Both the position numbers and the translations under genes were made by a program. From Rhodospirillales bacterium (lineage in GTDB: Bacteria > Vulcanimicrobiota > Vulcanimicrobiia > Vulcanimicrobiales > Vulcanimicrobiaceae): a stretch of 33,397 bases of DNA. This document shows positions 1 through 9,000 of the stretch, piece by piece (the stretch's first letter is position 1; each line of letters starts with the position of its first letter). The stretch is from assembly GCA_025359485.1 (NCBI GenBank), contig JANYGA010000142.1:1-33397 (forward strand), given 5' to 3'. Under the pieces are notes generated by a model. The model saw nothing but the letters and a program-made list of their open reading frames with translations, did no database searches and was not told where the DNA came from.

Positions 1-503
1 CCCTTCGTCGTGCGCGCTTCGACGTACGCGGCGGTACGTGGCGTGAGCTCGACCTCCGTCGCGCCGACGAAGCGACGTGCCCCGGGCGCCACGTCGGTCG
101 GATCCGCACCGCGACGCCGCAGGAGCACATGACCGTCGCCACGCGCGATGGCCGCGGCATCGGCAATGGGAAAGAACGCCGCGGCGCCGACGTCGCCGAG
201 CGGTGCGACGGTCCCGGGAGCGCGCGAGACGATCTCGGTATCGGGGCCGAGCAGGCCTGAGGCGACGCCCGCCGCGATAACGACGAGCGCACCGACCATC
301 GCGACGACGAGCCGCGCGCCGGTCGTCCCGTCCTCCCCACGACGGCCTGCGAGCGCGTAGCCGCCGATTGCCACGGCGCCGAGCGCGAGCATCGCGGCGT
401 ATTGCCAGGTGTGGAAGCCCGACCACTGCGGTGCGACGTCTTGCGCGAGCACGCTTGCGACGCTCGCGATCGCGGCGATGAGTCCGACGGCGCGCGGGCT
501 CAT
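1..503 (-). CDS. Membrane protein of unknown function, 3' end cut by the window
   Basis: This reading frame starts at an ATG (501-503) that overlaps the stop of the upstream thioredoxin gene as ATGA, and it runs open to base 1, so the C-terminus is missing. About 167 residues are visible. Three hydrophobic stretches appear near residues 6-20, 35-52 and 62-85. A more polar part follows and begins around GPDTEIVSR, which could lie outside the cytoplasm. I do not recognise the family. The coupling to a TlpA/ResA-like thioredoxin suggests a role in extracytoplasmic redox or cytochrome c maturation. That is inference from context only: no haem-binding or CXXC motif is seen in the visible part. Confidence 0.6.
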   Translation of the reverse strand, partial: MSPRAVGLIAAIASVASVLAQDVAPQWSGFHTWQYAAMLALGAVAIGGYALAGRRGEDGTTGARLVVAMVGALVVIAAGVASGLLGPDTEIVSRAPGTVAPLGDVGAAAFFPIADAAAIARGDGHVLLRRRGADPTDVAPGARRFVGATEVELTPRTAAYVEARTTK

Positions 504-1054
504 CGCGCTTTCGCGGCGAGCGCCGGACCGACGGCTCCGCGCATCTGCGCGAGGGAGAGTTCGCCATCGATACCGCGCAGGATATGGCCCGTTCGGTCGA
601 TCACGAGCGTCGTCGGTAATCCGACGGCCGCGTATGCGCGACCGTACTGCTGGTCTTCATCGAGGAGAATCGGATATCGCAACTTCATCTCGCGCGCGAA
701 CGCCGAGGCGGCTGCGGCCGATTCCCCTTGATCGATTCCGAGGATCACGAGCCCTTTGGCACGATTTTCCTCGTACAACTGCTCGAGGGCGGGGGTCTCG
801 CTCCGGCACGGCGCGCACCACGAAGCCCAGAGGTTTACGAGCACGATGCTGCCGCGATAGTGGTCGAGGCTATCGGTCTTTCCATCGAGCGTTTTGACGG
901 CGTAGCTCTGCGCGGGCGCTCCCGCGAGCATGCCGGGACCACCGCCGGCACCGCCGGCCCCCGTACCCCCGACGCCAAAATAGAATTTGACGGTCAAAAA
1001 GACGGCGACGATCGCGACGAGCGAGATCGCCCACCCGAGGCTAGGACGAGGCAT
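500..1054 (-). CDS. Membrane-anchored TlpA/ResA-like thiol-disulfide oxidoreductase
   Basis: 184 residues. An N-terminal hydrophobic anchor (about 8-28) is followed by a Gly/Ala-rich linker (29-45) and a thioredoxin fold. The active site WASWCAPC holds Cys80 and Cys83, and the cis-proline lies in VGLPTT (Pro147). This layout is that of TlpA/ResA/CcmG-type proteins, which reduce disulfides outside the membrane, often on apocytochrome c. The stop overlaps the start of the next gene by ATGA, so the two are probably translated together. The ATG at 1052-1054 lies only 5 nt from the divergent hydrolase start, leaving no room for a conventional promoter between them. The family call is firm; the substrate is unknown. 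Confidence 0.88.
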   Translation of the reverse strand: MPRPSLGWAISLVAIVAVFLTVKFYFGVGGTGAGGAGGGPGMLAGAPAQSYAVKTLDGKTDSLDHYRGSIVLVNLWASWCAPCRSETPALEQLYEENRAKGLVILGIDQGESAAAASAFAREMKLRYPILLDEDQQYGRAYAAVGLPTTLVIDRTGHILRGIDGELSLAQMRGAVGPALAAKAR

Positions 1055-1059
1055 TCACG

Positions 1060-1953
1060 TTGACTTCGCAGATCCCGAACGCCGCCCCCGCACGCGCATC
1101 GCGCCGCGCGACGTGGCGGCCCAGTACGCTGACGTTACGCGACGATCTCGTCGTCGCCGTCTTTGAGGCCGGTCGCATCGATCTCGACGCGCCGACGATC
1201 GTCCTCGTACACGGCATGGGACATTGGACGCAAGCCGCATGGGATTTCGTCGCGGCCGAATTCGACGCGACGCACCGCATCGTCGGGTTCGACCTACCGG
1301 GCTTCGGCGCGTCGTCGAAGCCAAATCTTCCCTACACGCTCGACTTTTTCGTCGGCATCCTCGCGCAGACCATCGCCGCCTACGTTCCCGCTACGCGTGT
1401 GACGCTCGTCGGCCATTCGCTCGGTGGGCTCGTCTCCGCGCTCTATGCAGCGCAGTACGAGGAACACGTCGGCACGCTCGTGCTCGTCGATCCCGCAGGG
1501 TTTCTCCGGACGCCCGCGCTCGTGCTCAAAATGATGGGCTCGCGCCCGGTTCGAATGCTCATGCGCAAGGTCCGGCCATCGCCGAAATTCGTCCGTCAAA
1601 CGTTTCGCAACGCCGTGTACGACCAGACGACGATTCCCGACGATTACTTCGACCGCGCGGTCGAACTCGCGAGCGATCCCGCGATGCTTCGCTCCTTTAC
1701 CGACGTCTATGCGAACGCGATGACACAGTTCATCCGACTCAAAACCCTCCACGCCCGACTCGCCGCGTATCGCGGACCGACGCTCGTGGTGTGGGGTCGC
1801 GAAGATCGGTTCGTTCCCGTCAAAGGCCTCGAAGCCGCGCGCGAGGTCTATCCCCACGCGACGACGCTCGTGATCGAACGCTGCGGCCACTGTCCGAACA
1901 TCGAATACCCGACCGTGCTCGCAGGCGCGATTCGCAGCGCGATGGCGGAATGA
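1060..1953 (+). CDS. Alpha/beta-fold hydrolase
   Basis: 297 residues of the classical alpha/beta hydrolase family. Visible elements in order are the oxyanion-hole HG (His51-Gly52, VLVHGMGHW), the nucleophile elbow GHSLGG with Ser120, the acid Asp249 in WGREDRF, and the catalytic His277 in CGHCPN. A cap region lies between about 145 and 235. The start is TTG, supported by GAGG at 1048-1051 with about 8 nt spacing; no in-frame ATG occurs before the catalytic core. The substrate cannot be told: the fold covers esterases, C-C hydrolases, epoxide hydrolases and haloperoxidases. It is followed after 51 nt by folD on the same strand. Confidence 0.85.
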   Translation: MTSQIPNAAPARASRRATWRPSTLTLRDDLVVAVFEAGRIDLDAPTIVLVHGMGHWTQAAWDFVAAEFDATHRIVGFDLPGFGASSKPNLPYTLDFFVGILAQTIAAYVPATRVTLVGHSLGGLVSALYAAQYEEHVGTLVLVDPAGFLRTPALVLKMMGSRPVRMLMRKVRPSPKFVRQTFRNAVYDQTTIPDDYFDRAVELASDPAMLRSFTDVYANAMTQFIRLKTLHARLAAYRGPTLVVWGREDRFVPVKGLEAAREVYPHATTLVIERCGHCPNIEYPTVLAGAIRSAMAE

Positions 1954-1974
1954 CGATGCGCGCTCCCGGGAACC

Positions 1975-2002
1975 GCTCGTACGCGTCACGTACCGTACGA
2001 GC
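1975..2002 (+). promoter_or_regulatory. Perfect 9-bp inverted repeat directly upstream of folD
   Basis: GCTCGTACG (1975-1983) and CGTACGAGC (1994-2002) are exact reverse complements around a 10-nt loop. The 3' arm ends 2 nt before the folD ATG at 2005. In RNA this would occupy the place where a ribosome binding site is expected, and no other Shine-Dalgarno sequence is evident. It could act as a translational brake, a protein operator, or a weak terminator of the hydrolase transcript; it has no T-tract. Confidence 0.5.
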
Positions 2003-2004
2003 CG

Positions 2005-2862
2005 ATGGATGCACGGATTCTCGACGGTCGCGCACTGGCAACCGAGCTTCGCGACGGGTTAACCGCGCGCACGACCGCCCTCGCGGAACGAGGGATCGAA
2101 CCGCACCTCCGCGTCGTGATGGTCGGCGAGGACGAATCGAGCCTCGCGTACCTGCGCGGGATGCGTTCCCTCGGTGCGAAGATCGGCGTGCGCGTCAGCG
2201 TCGACGATCTCGGGCACGCGTGCGACGTCGCCACGCTACGCGCGCATCTCATCGCGCTCGATACCGACAACGACGTGCACGGCGTGATCCTCCAGCAACC
2301 GTTGCCGCGCCATCTTTCGATTCGCGATATCGCCGACGCAGTGCCCGAGCGCAAGGACGTCGACGGCACCAATCCGTTGAATCAAGGGCGCCTCGCCTTC
2401 GCGACGGGTACGCGTTTCGTCCCCGCAACGCCCGGTGCCGTCATGCTCATCCTCGAGCGGAGCGGCGCGTGGCCGCTGCGCGGCAAAGATGTCATCGTCG
2501 TCGGGCGTTCGAGCGTGGTCGGTCTGCCGGTCGCGCTGCTCGCACTCGCACAGCACGCGACGATCACCGTCGTGCATAGCGCGACGGCCGAAATTCGCAC
2601 GCGCGTTCGTGCCGCCGACGTCGTCATCGTCGCGATGGGCAAGCCGCATGCCGTCGATGCGTCGTGGCTCAAAACCGGGGCCGTCGTCATCGACGTCGGC
2701 ACGACGGTCATCGACGGAAAGCTTCGCGGCGACGTCGATTTCGAAAGCGCGAGAACCGTCGCATCCGAAATCACGCCCGTGCCCGGCGGCGTCGGTCCGG
2801 TCACGAACGTCGCGCTCATGCGCAACGTCGTCACGTCAGCCGAAGCCGTCATTTTAGTTTAG
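2005..2862 (+). CDS. folD: FolD-type methylenetetrahydrofolate dehydrogenase / cyclohydrolase, catalytic Lys missing
   Basis: 285 residues, the usual FolD length. FolD converts 5,10-methylene-THF to 5,10-methenyl-THF (NADP-dependent) and then to 10-formyl-THF. Family marks seen are ILQQPLP (96-101), KDVDG (117-121), the dinucleotide-binding VVGRSSVVGLP (165-175) and PGGVGPVTN (260-268). In the family an invariant Lys sits four residues after the substrate-site Tyr (YVxxK); here the stretch is Tyr49-Leu-Arg-Gly-Met53, so that Lys is Met (codon 2161-2163). In characterised enzymes this Lys is needed for the cyclohydrolase step. The protein may therefore be dehydrogenase-only or use another residue (Arg54 and Lys59 are near). 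The 3' end overlaps the convergent LON gene by 9 nt. Confidence 0.92.
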   Translation: MDARILDGRALATELRDGLTARTTALAERGIEPHLRVVMVGEDESSLAYLRGMRSLGAKIGVRVSVDDLGHACDVATLRAHLIALDTDNDVHGVILQQPLPRHLSIRDIADAVPERKDVDGTNPLNQGRLAFATGTRFVPATPGAVMLILERSGAWPLRGKDVIVVGRSSVVGLPVALLALAQHATITVVHSATAEIRTRVRAADVVIVAMGKPHAVDASWLKTGAVVIDVGTTVIDGKLRGDVDFESARTVASEITPVPGGVGPVTNVALMRNVVTSAEAVILV

Positions 2863-3567
2863 CGAGAAATGTTTTCCGAAGAACTTCTCTTGCGTCGCGC
2901 GGAACGCACCGCCGGGGGCTGCGTTCGCTTGCGTCTGCGGTGATTCGCGCTTTCGCTCCAAGAGCGAGCGCAGTTGCGGTAAGAGCCGACGCAAAAAGCC
3001 GAGTTCGACCGTAAGGCGCTGTTCCGTGCTCGAGAGTTCGAGCAATCGCTGCTTCATTGAGTCTGCGACCTGCAGCGCGTCGCCGATCAAGAACGACGCA
3101 TCGACGGGATTATCGGGAAATTCGATGTCGGCTTTCATGCCGGAGAACTCGACCAGCAAGCGGAGATAATCGTTGAAGACGTCGCGAATCTCGCCGACGA
3201 GACCGGCGATCGTTCGCGCATCTTCCACTTCATCTTCGGGCAGATACGCGACGTCGACGACGAGAAAGGGCTCGCGTGCGACGACGCGCTCGACGCGAAA
3301 ACGACGCTTCCCGACGGTGCTGATATAATAGCGACCGTTTTCGAGTTGCGTGACGTCGCCGATTTCGGCCGTGGTGCCGACTTCATAGGGCATGACGTCG
3401 GGATCGCCCGCCTCATCGCCATCGCGAATGAGGCAGACGCCGAAGGCTTCGCCGCCCTCCAAACACTCCGAGACCATCTGTTTGTACCGAGGCTCGAAGA
3501 TGTGAAGGTTGAGGGCCGCCCCCGGAAAGAGCACGGCGTTGAGTGGAAATAGCCGGAGGCGACTCAC
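2854..3567 (-). CDS. LON substrate-binding domain protein (no protease domain)
   Basis: About 237 residues when started at the GTG at 3565-3567, 5 nt after the SOD stop. A longer frame runs upstream but would cover most of the SOD gene and is rejected. The N-terminus RLRLFPLNAVLFPG and HIFEPRYKQM are typical of the Lon N-terminal (PUA-like) domain, and IGDVTQLENGRYYI and GKRRFRV continue it. A helical region (about 120-210) and a charged tail follow. No Walker ATPase motif and no Ser-Lys protease dyad are present, so this is the stand-alone bacterial form often annotated as 'LON peptidase substrate-binding domain-containing protein'. Its role is not established. It is probably co-transcribed with the SOD gene. 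Confidence 0.85.
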   Translation of the reverse strand: MSRLRLFPLNAVLFPGAALNLHIFEPRYKQMVSECLEGGEAFGVCLIRDGDEAGDPDVMPYEVGTTAEIGDVTQLENGRYYISTVGKRRFRVERVVAREPFLVVDVAYLPEDEVEDARTIAGLVGEIRDVFNDYLRLLVEFSGMKADIEFPDNPVDASFLIGDALQVADSMKQRLLELSSTEQRLTVELGFLRRLLPQLRSLLERKRESPQTQANAAPGGAFRATQEKFFGKHFSLN

Positions 3568-3572
3568 GTGAT

Positions 3573-4187
3573 TTACGCCGGGGTGATCAAGCGCGATTCG
3601 GCCGCGCTCCAGTTGATGTTCGCGAAGAACGATTCGATGTATTTCGAGCGTTCCGAAGGCTTGTAATCGAGCAAGAACGCGTGCTCCCACGCATCCATCA
3701 CGACGATCGGCTTGAAGCCCGCGACGTTCCCGTCTTCGTGCAACGTCACCCAGTGGTTGGAGATACGGCCGCTCTTGGGATCTTGAAGCGCGAGCGCCCA
3801 GCCCACGCCACGCATCCCGCCGACGGCGACGAAATCTTTTTTCCACGTTTCGAAATCGCCGAAGCTCGCGCAGATCGCGTCGTGCAATTTGCCCGACGTC
3901 GGTGCTGCTGCGGCGTTGGACATCATGTTATCGAAGTAGTACTCGTGCAAGACCATGCCGTTGTACTCGAAACCGAGGCGACGCGTGATCTCGGCGAAAC
4001 CGGGATCGGCGCCCGCGACGGGACCCGCGTTGATCTTCGCGTTGATCTGCTCGTTGAGCAGATTCGTGTTCTTCACGTAGCCTTCGTACAGGCCGAAGTG
4101 CACGGTCAGGGTGTTGTCGGAAATGCCCTGCAGACCCGAAAGGTTCCACTTTTTGGGCGCATACGATTCTTGCGCTAGGGTCGCCAT
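3573..4187 (-). CDS. Fe/Mn-family superoxide dismutase
   Basis: 204 residues, no signal peptide, so presumably cytoplasmic. It dismutates superoxide to oxygen and hydrogen peroxide. The metal ligands expected in the family can be placed at His30 (LTVHFGLYEGYV), His81 (VLHEYYFDNM), Asp165 and His169 (MDAWEHAFLLDY). The ATG at 4185-4187 is preceded by a good Shine-Dalgarno sequence (AGAGGAGC) and longer upstream extensions are rejected. The first ligand helix is one residue shorter than in E. coli SodA/SodB and lacks their second and third histidines (HHxKHH). This marks a divergent subfamily, so Fe versus Mn cannot be decided. It is followed by the LON-domain gene; a secreted Cu/Zn enzyme lies at 25558-26124. 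Confidence 0.92.
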   Translation of the reverse strand: MATLAQESYAPKKWNLSGLQGISDNTLTVHFGLYEGYVKNTNLLNEQINAKINAGPVAGADPGFAEITRRLGFEYNGMVLHEYYFDNMMSNAAAAPTSGKLHDAICASFGDFETWKKDFVAVGGMRGVGWALALQDPKSGRISNHWVTLHEDGNVAGFKPIVVMDAWEHAFLLDYKPSERSKYIESFFANINWSAAESRLITPA

Positions 4188-4332
4188 TGCTTGCTCCTCT
4201 GATCTTTGCGCGGATGGTAGACGTGCGCGAACGCAACGCTCGTTCGACGGCCACGAGAACACTCTTGTCCCCAAGGCCGGCCCCGCGGTACGAGAGGTTC
4301 CCCACCGAGCGGAGCGACAAACCAGTCTCATC
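4188..4332. promoter_or_regulatory. Divergent intergenic region between Fe/Mn SOD and O-methyltransferase
   Basis: This 145-nt spacer must hold the promoters of both divergent transcripts. The SOD ribosome binding site lies at its left edge. I do not see a convincing -35/-10 pair or a long palindrome. The O-methyltransferase GTG has only a distant GGAG upstream. Confidence 0.4.
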
Positions 4333-4920
4333 GTGAGCGACTTGGATTATCTCAAGCGGCTGCATCGCAATCCCGCGCCGCTCCTGCTCGAACTCGAACA
4401 GCACGGCCGCGCGGACGACGTTCCCTTGGTCGATCGTGAGACCGGGCGGTTTCTCTCGACCCTCGTGCACGCGATGCAGGCCAATCGCATCCTCGAGATC
4501 GGCACGTCGTACGGATATTCGACCCTGTGGATGGCGCTCGCGATGCCGCCCGCCGGACACATCTGGACGATCGATCCCGACAGCGACCGTACCTCGATCG
4601 CCATCGAGTTTTTGCGACGCGCGGGAAAATTCGACGATATTTCGGTGATGAACCAACCCGCACTCGAAATCTTACCGACCTTTCCGGTCCGCAACCTCGA
4701 TATCGTCTTCATCGACGCGGTCGACACGGAATACGCCGAGTATCTCGAGCTCGTCGTGCCGCTCCTCAAGCGCTCGGGGCTCGTCATCGTCGACAATCTC
4801 TTGCCCGCGACGTCGACGGAGATTCGCGAATTCAACAAGATCTTTTTGAATCACCCGCAGCTCGACGCGACGATCGTGCCGATCGGCAACGGGATCGGGA
4901 TGGGGTCGCGCATCGAATGA
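4333..4920 (+). CDS. SAM-dependent O-methyltransferase, class I, metal-dependent (COMT/CCoAOMT-like)
   Basis: 195 residues from the GTG at 4333; the frame is open further upstream but would run into the divergent SOD gene. The SAM-binding loop is ILEIGTSYGYST (53-64). IDPDSD (80-85) follows as the acidic end of strand 2, and FIDAV with Asp128 and VDNLL with Asp154-Asn155 are the metal-binding positions of the O-methyltransferase family 3. Such enzymes methylate catechol-like hydroxyls; the substrate here is unknown. The stop overlaps the next ATG as ATGA. With the flavin reductase and the metallo-hydrolase downstream it forms a three-gene unit that could act on an aromatic or thiol metabolite; that is inference. 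Confidence 0.85.
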   Translation: MSDLDYLKRLHRNPAPLLLELEQHGRADDVPLVDRETGRFLSTLVHAMQANRILEIGTSYGYSTLWMALAMPPAGHIWTIDPDSDRTSIAIEFLRRAGKFDDISVMNQPALEILPTFPVRNLDIVFIDAVDTEYAEYLELVVPLLKRSGLVIVDNLLPATSTEIREFNKIFLNHPQLDATIVPIGNGIGMGSRIE

Positions 4921-5405
4921 CGGACGACCCCAGCAACGCGTTCCGTGCGGTCATGCGGCGCGTGCCCACGGGCGTCACCATCGTCACGACGGTCGTCGAT
5001 GGAAAGCCCAAAGGCTTTACCGCCAACGCCTTCGCGAGCGTCTCGGCCGCACCACCGATGATCCTGATCTGCGTGAACCGCCAAGCCCGTAGCCATCCGC
5101 TCATCGCGGCGGCCGGACATTTCTGCGTCAACGTCTTGCGGCTCGATCAACGCGAACTCGCCGAACGTTTTGCCTCGCACGCGAACGACGATCCATTCGC
5201 CGACGTCGCGTATCGTATCGATCGTTCGGGTTCGCCCGTCTTCGACGACGCGCTCGCATATCTCGATTGCGAACTCAGCGCCGAACACGCGGCCGGCACG
5301 CACACGATCTTCATCGGCAACGTCCTCGGGTGCGCCGCACGGGACGGTTCGCCGCTGGGTTATTTCAACGGCTCGTATCGGGATTTTCAATGCACGATTC
5401 CCTAG
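4917..5405 (+). CDS. Flavin reductase-like FMN-binding protein
   Basis: 162 residues, starting in an ATGA overlap with the O-methyltransferase stop. The sequence RVPTGVTIVTT, GFTANAFASVSAAPPMILICVN and GHFCVNVL is the signature of the flavin reductase (HpaC/RutF/ActVB-like) FMN-binding split-barrel family. These use NAD(P)H to supply reduced flavin to a monooxygenase, or act as oxidoreductases themselves. The C-terminal part (IFIGNVLGCAARDGSPLGYFNGSYR) is also standard. No partner monooxygenase is encoded next to it. The length is normal for the family. Confidence 0.88.
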   Translation: MTDDPSNAFRAVMRRVPTGVTIVTTVVDGKPKGFTANAFASVSAAPPMILICVNRQARSHPLIAAAGHFCVNVLRLDQRELAERFASHANDDPFADVAYRIDRSGSPVFDDALAYLDCELSAEHAAGTHTIFIGNVLGCAARDGSPLGYFNGSYRDFQCTIP

Positions 5406-6094
5406 CGCCCAAAGGTGGCGTGGTCATCGAACATCACGTCGTCGGGGCACTCGCGTGCACGTGCACGATCGTCGCCGATCTCGATGCGGGCGAAGCGATC
5501 GTGGTCGACTGCGGCGACGACGTCGATCGCATCGTTACGCGACTCGCCTCGCTCGGCGTGCGCGCGACGCATCTCGTCCACACGCACGCGCACATCGATC
5601 ATATCGGGGCGCTCGGCGATCTCCGCGATCGCACGGGTGGCATCGGACTCTTGCATCCCGGTGATTTGCCGCTTTACGGAATGCTCGCCGAACAAGCGCG
5701 TTGGCTCGGGCAGCGCCCGCCGCGCGTCGTCACCCTCGATGGCGATCTCGCGGACGGCGACGTAATCGCGGCGGGTTCGGCGCGCCTCGAAGTCGTGCAC
5801 ACGCCGGGCCATACGCCGGGCAGCGTCTCGTTCGCGGTGACGACCGCGGGTGCCTCAGCGGAGATACCGACGACACTCCTCACCGGCGACACGCTCTTTG
5901 CGGGTGCGATCGGGCGCTGGGATCTCGGCGGCACGAGCATGGAAGATATCGTCGCGAGCGTGCGCGAGAAATTATTCGCCTACGATGATTCCGCCGTCGT
6001 CATCCCGGGTCACGGACCCACAACGACGATCGGGCGCGAACGCGCTACGAACCCGTACTTTACAGACGCGCGTCACGGAACGCGCGTTCGGTAA
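5390..6094 (+). CDS. Metallo-beta-lactamase-fold hydrolase (glyoxalase II-like)
   Basis: 234 residues starting at the ATG at 5390, which overlaps the flavin reductase end by 16 nt. The zinc-binding signature THAHIDH gives His66, His68, Asp70 and His71. Further ligands lie in HTPGHTPGS (His141), LTGDTLF (Asp167) and IPGHGP (His208). The full set indicates a two-metal hydrolase of the glyoxalase II/persulfide dioxygenase-like branch, typically acting on thioesters such as S-lactoylglutathione. The exact substrate is not evident. The last 35 nt overlap the convergent GGDEF-EAL gene. Confidence 0.88.
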   Translation: MHDSLAPKGGVVIEHHVVGALACTCTIVADLDAGEAIVVDCGDDVDRIVTRLASLGVRATHLVHTHAHIDHIGALGDLRDRTGGIGLLHPGDLPLYGMLAEQARWLGQRPPRVVTLDGDLADGDVIAAGSARLEVVHTPGHTPGSVSFAVTTAGASAEIPTTLLTGDTLFAGAIGRWDLGGTSMEDIVASVREKLFAYDDSAVVIPGHGPTTTIGRERATNPYFTDARHGTRVR

Positions 6095-9000
6095 CGAAGG
6101 CATCGAATGCGCTCGCGGCCAGCGGCAGGCTGAAGAGATAGCCTTGAAACGAGCGGCATCCCGCATCGATGAGGAACGCTCGCTGCTCCTGCGTTTCCAC
6201 CCCCTCGGCGATGACGTCGAGACTCAAGCTGCGGCCCAGCGCCACGATCGTGCGCGCGATGACGCCGTCGTTGGCATCGACGAAGACGTCGCGCACGAAC
6301 GACTTGTCGATCTTGAGTTGGTTCAGAGGTAAACGTTTGAGATAGGAGAGCGACGAGTAGCCCGTTCCGAAATCGTCGAGCGAGAACCCGATGCCGATCT
6401 CGCGGAGCGCACCCATTTTCGCGATGACCACGTCGAGGTCGTCGACGAGGACGCTTTCGGTGAGCTCCAAGACGAGCCGCTCGGGATTCGCACCATACGC
6501 CTCGAGCGTCTCGACGACATGGCTGACGAAATCGGCCTGCCGGAATTCGCGCGCGCTCACGTTGATCGAGAGCGTGAGGTCCGCGGTGTGCGACCGCTCC
6601 GACCACGACACGAGTTGCAAACAGGCGAGTTCGAGAACCCGTCGCCCGAGGGGAACGATGAGCCCCGACTCTTCGGCGATAGGAATGAAGTCGTTCGGAG
6701 CGACGGCACCGCGACGTTCGTGCATCCAGCGGACGAGGGCTTCGGCTCCGATTACGTCGCCGCTCGCGTCGACCTGGGGCTGCAGGACGACGTGGAATTC
6801 GTCGGCACGCAGCGCCGCGCGAATGTCGTCTTCGAGCGCGCGCCGCGAGATCGCCATCGCCTCCATTTTGGGGTCGAAGAAGCGTACGGCATTACGGCCC
6901 GCGCCTTTCGCTTGATACATCGCGAGATCGGCCTGTTTGAGCACGTCGTCGGTATTCTCACCACGCGCGAAGAGCGTGACGCCGATGCTCGGCGTGCTGT
7001 TGTGCGCGGAACCGCGGAGATCGTAGGGGGCGTTGGAGGCGACGAGGATATCGGTCGCGACGCGCTGTGCGGCTTTGGTCGCGGAATCGAACGACGCGCC
7101 GAGCGATTCGAGCATGATCACGAATTCGTCGCCGCCGAGCCTCGCGACGGTGTCGGTCGCTCGGACGCATGACTGCAATCGCGACGCGACCTCTTGAAGC
7201 AACAGATCGCCCATATCGTGCCCGAGGGTGTCGTTGAGCGTTTTGAAGTTGTCGAGGTCGAGGAAGAGCAACGCGCCGAATCCGTCACCGCCGTCGATCG
7301 CCTTCTTGAGACGCTGGACGAGACAGTGTCGATTCGGGAGATTCGTCAGGACGTCGTAAAACGCGAGATGCTCGATCTCGCGTTCGGCGATATTGCGCGC
7401 GGTGATATCGGTGTCGATCGCGAGAATCGATCGCGCTTCGCCGCCGTCGTCGCTCACGAGCGACCACCGGCTCTCGACCCAGACGAGCGACCCGTCTTTA
7501 CGACGATGCTCGACTTCGCCGTTCCAAAAGCCGAGCGCGTGTACGGAAGCCGTCGCTTCTTTTAAGCGTTCGCGATCGTCGAAGAACGCATCGCCGAGCG
7601 TCGACCCGAGGACCTCGTCTCCACGCCAGCCGTAGAGACGCTCCGCGCTCTTATTCCAGAACGAGATCCGTCCGTCGATGTCACGAACCACGATCGCATC
7701 GCGCGCGCGATCGAGCCACGAGGCTTGATCGGCGATTCGTGCGTCGGCGACTTGCCGCTCGAGTTCGGCTGCAGCGCGGGCGACGAAAATTTTGAGCGTG
7801 GATGTCGTGAACTCGAGTTCGGCGATCGGTTCGCGAAAAAAGACCATCATCGTCGCGAGCATCGTGCCGTTCGAGTCGCATAGGCGCCACCCGACGACCG
7901 ATTGCGACCCGATGCTCGCCGCGACGGAGCATTGCGGGTACCGTTCGCTCAAGCGCGCTTCGACGATGAAGACCTCGTCGCTGCCGACGGCTTCACACGG
8001 CGAGCCATCCGACGTGAAATCCAGATTGCCGAGCAATGTCCCGTCGACGACGGCCACGAGCGTTCGCAACTTGGCCACATCCGTCGGGTGCTGACGGATA
8101 ACGAATGCCGCTTGCGCGCCGACCGCTTCCGCCATATTCACGACGAGCCGTTCGAGGAATTCCGTCCCCGCTCGCGCCGAGACCGCCGACGAAATCTTTA
8201 ACACCGCATCTTGAATGCGCTGCCGTTCGACTTGTACGCGCAGATGCTCGATGCCGAATGCGAGATCGCGCGCCATCTGCTGTAGCAGATCGAGCTCCGC
8301 CTTCGCGGGCTTACGCACGTCGAATGCGTGGAGGCCGAGGACTCCGAAAATTCGGCCCTTCGCGCGTAGCGGCAAATCGACGACGCTGCGATAACCACGC
8401 TCGAGCGCGGCGGGGCGATACTTCGCGAATCGCGTGTCGCGTTCGATGTCTTCGACGACGACCACGTCGCCGGTGCGGATCGTCATGCCGGCCGCGCAAT
8501 GACCCGACGGCAAATTCGCATCCCATCCCAAATGAAGATCGCCGAAATAATCGTCGTGATGCCCCGCGATCCCCACGAGCTCGATCGACCGCTCGGCATC
8601 GTCGCGGGCGAATCCGACCCACGCCATCGCGTACCCACCGACGTCGACGGCGAGGGCACAGATATCGCGAAGAAGTTGCTCTTCCGACGTCGCACGCACG
8701 AGCACTTCGTTACAGCCGCTGAGCATCTTGAGCGCGCGATTCATGCGCATCATCTCGAGTTCGACCGATTTGCGATCGGTGATATCTTGTAACGCGCCCA
8801 TGATGCGGCCGCGAGACCGGGCCGCCTGGCCGATCACGCGCACCCAACGCCGGCGCCCGACATGCGTTTCGATCTCGACCTCGATATCGAAGCCGGTGCG
8901 CGACCGATGACCTCTCTGCGACGCGTGGCGCATGCGATCGAACGCATCGCCGAGCAAAAATACCTTCGCTTCTTGAAAGGTCGGTCGCCAGCCGCGCGGC

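Noticed and set aside
1224-2579. Long 451-codon open frame across the hydrolase and folD genes
   Set aside because: It is Arg-rich, has no domain pattern, and is the frame-shifted shadow of two clear genes on the same strand.
3325-3340. TATAAT sequence inside the LON-domain gene
   Set aside because: It encodes Tyr-Tyr-Ile on the minus strand within a conserved part of the protein and points into no gene start on the plus strand.
3568-3846. Upstream extension of the LON-domain protein
   Set aside because: It would overlap the C-terminal half of the SOD gene and its sequence is Arg-rich with no LON features; the LON domain begins right after the GTG at 3567.
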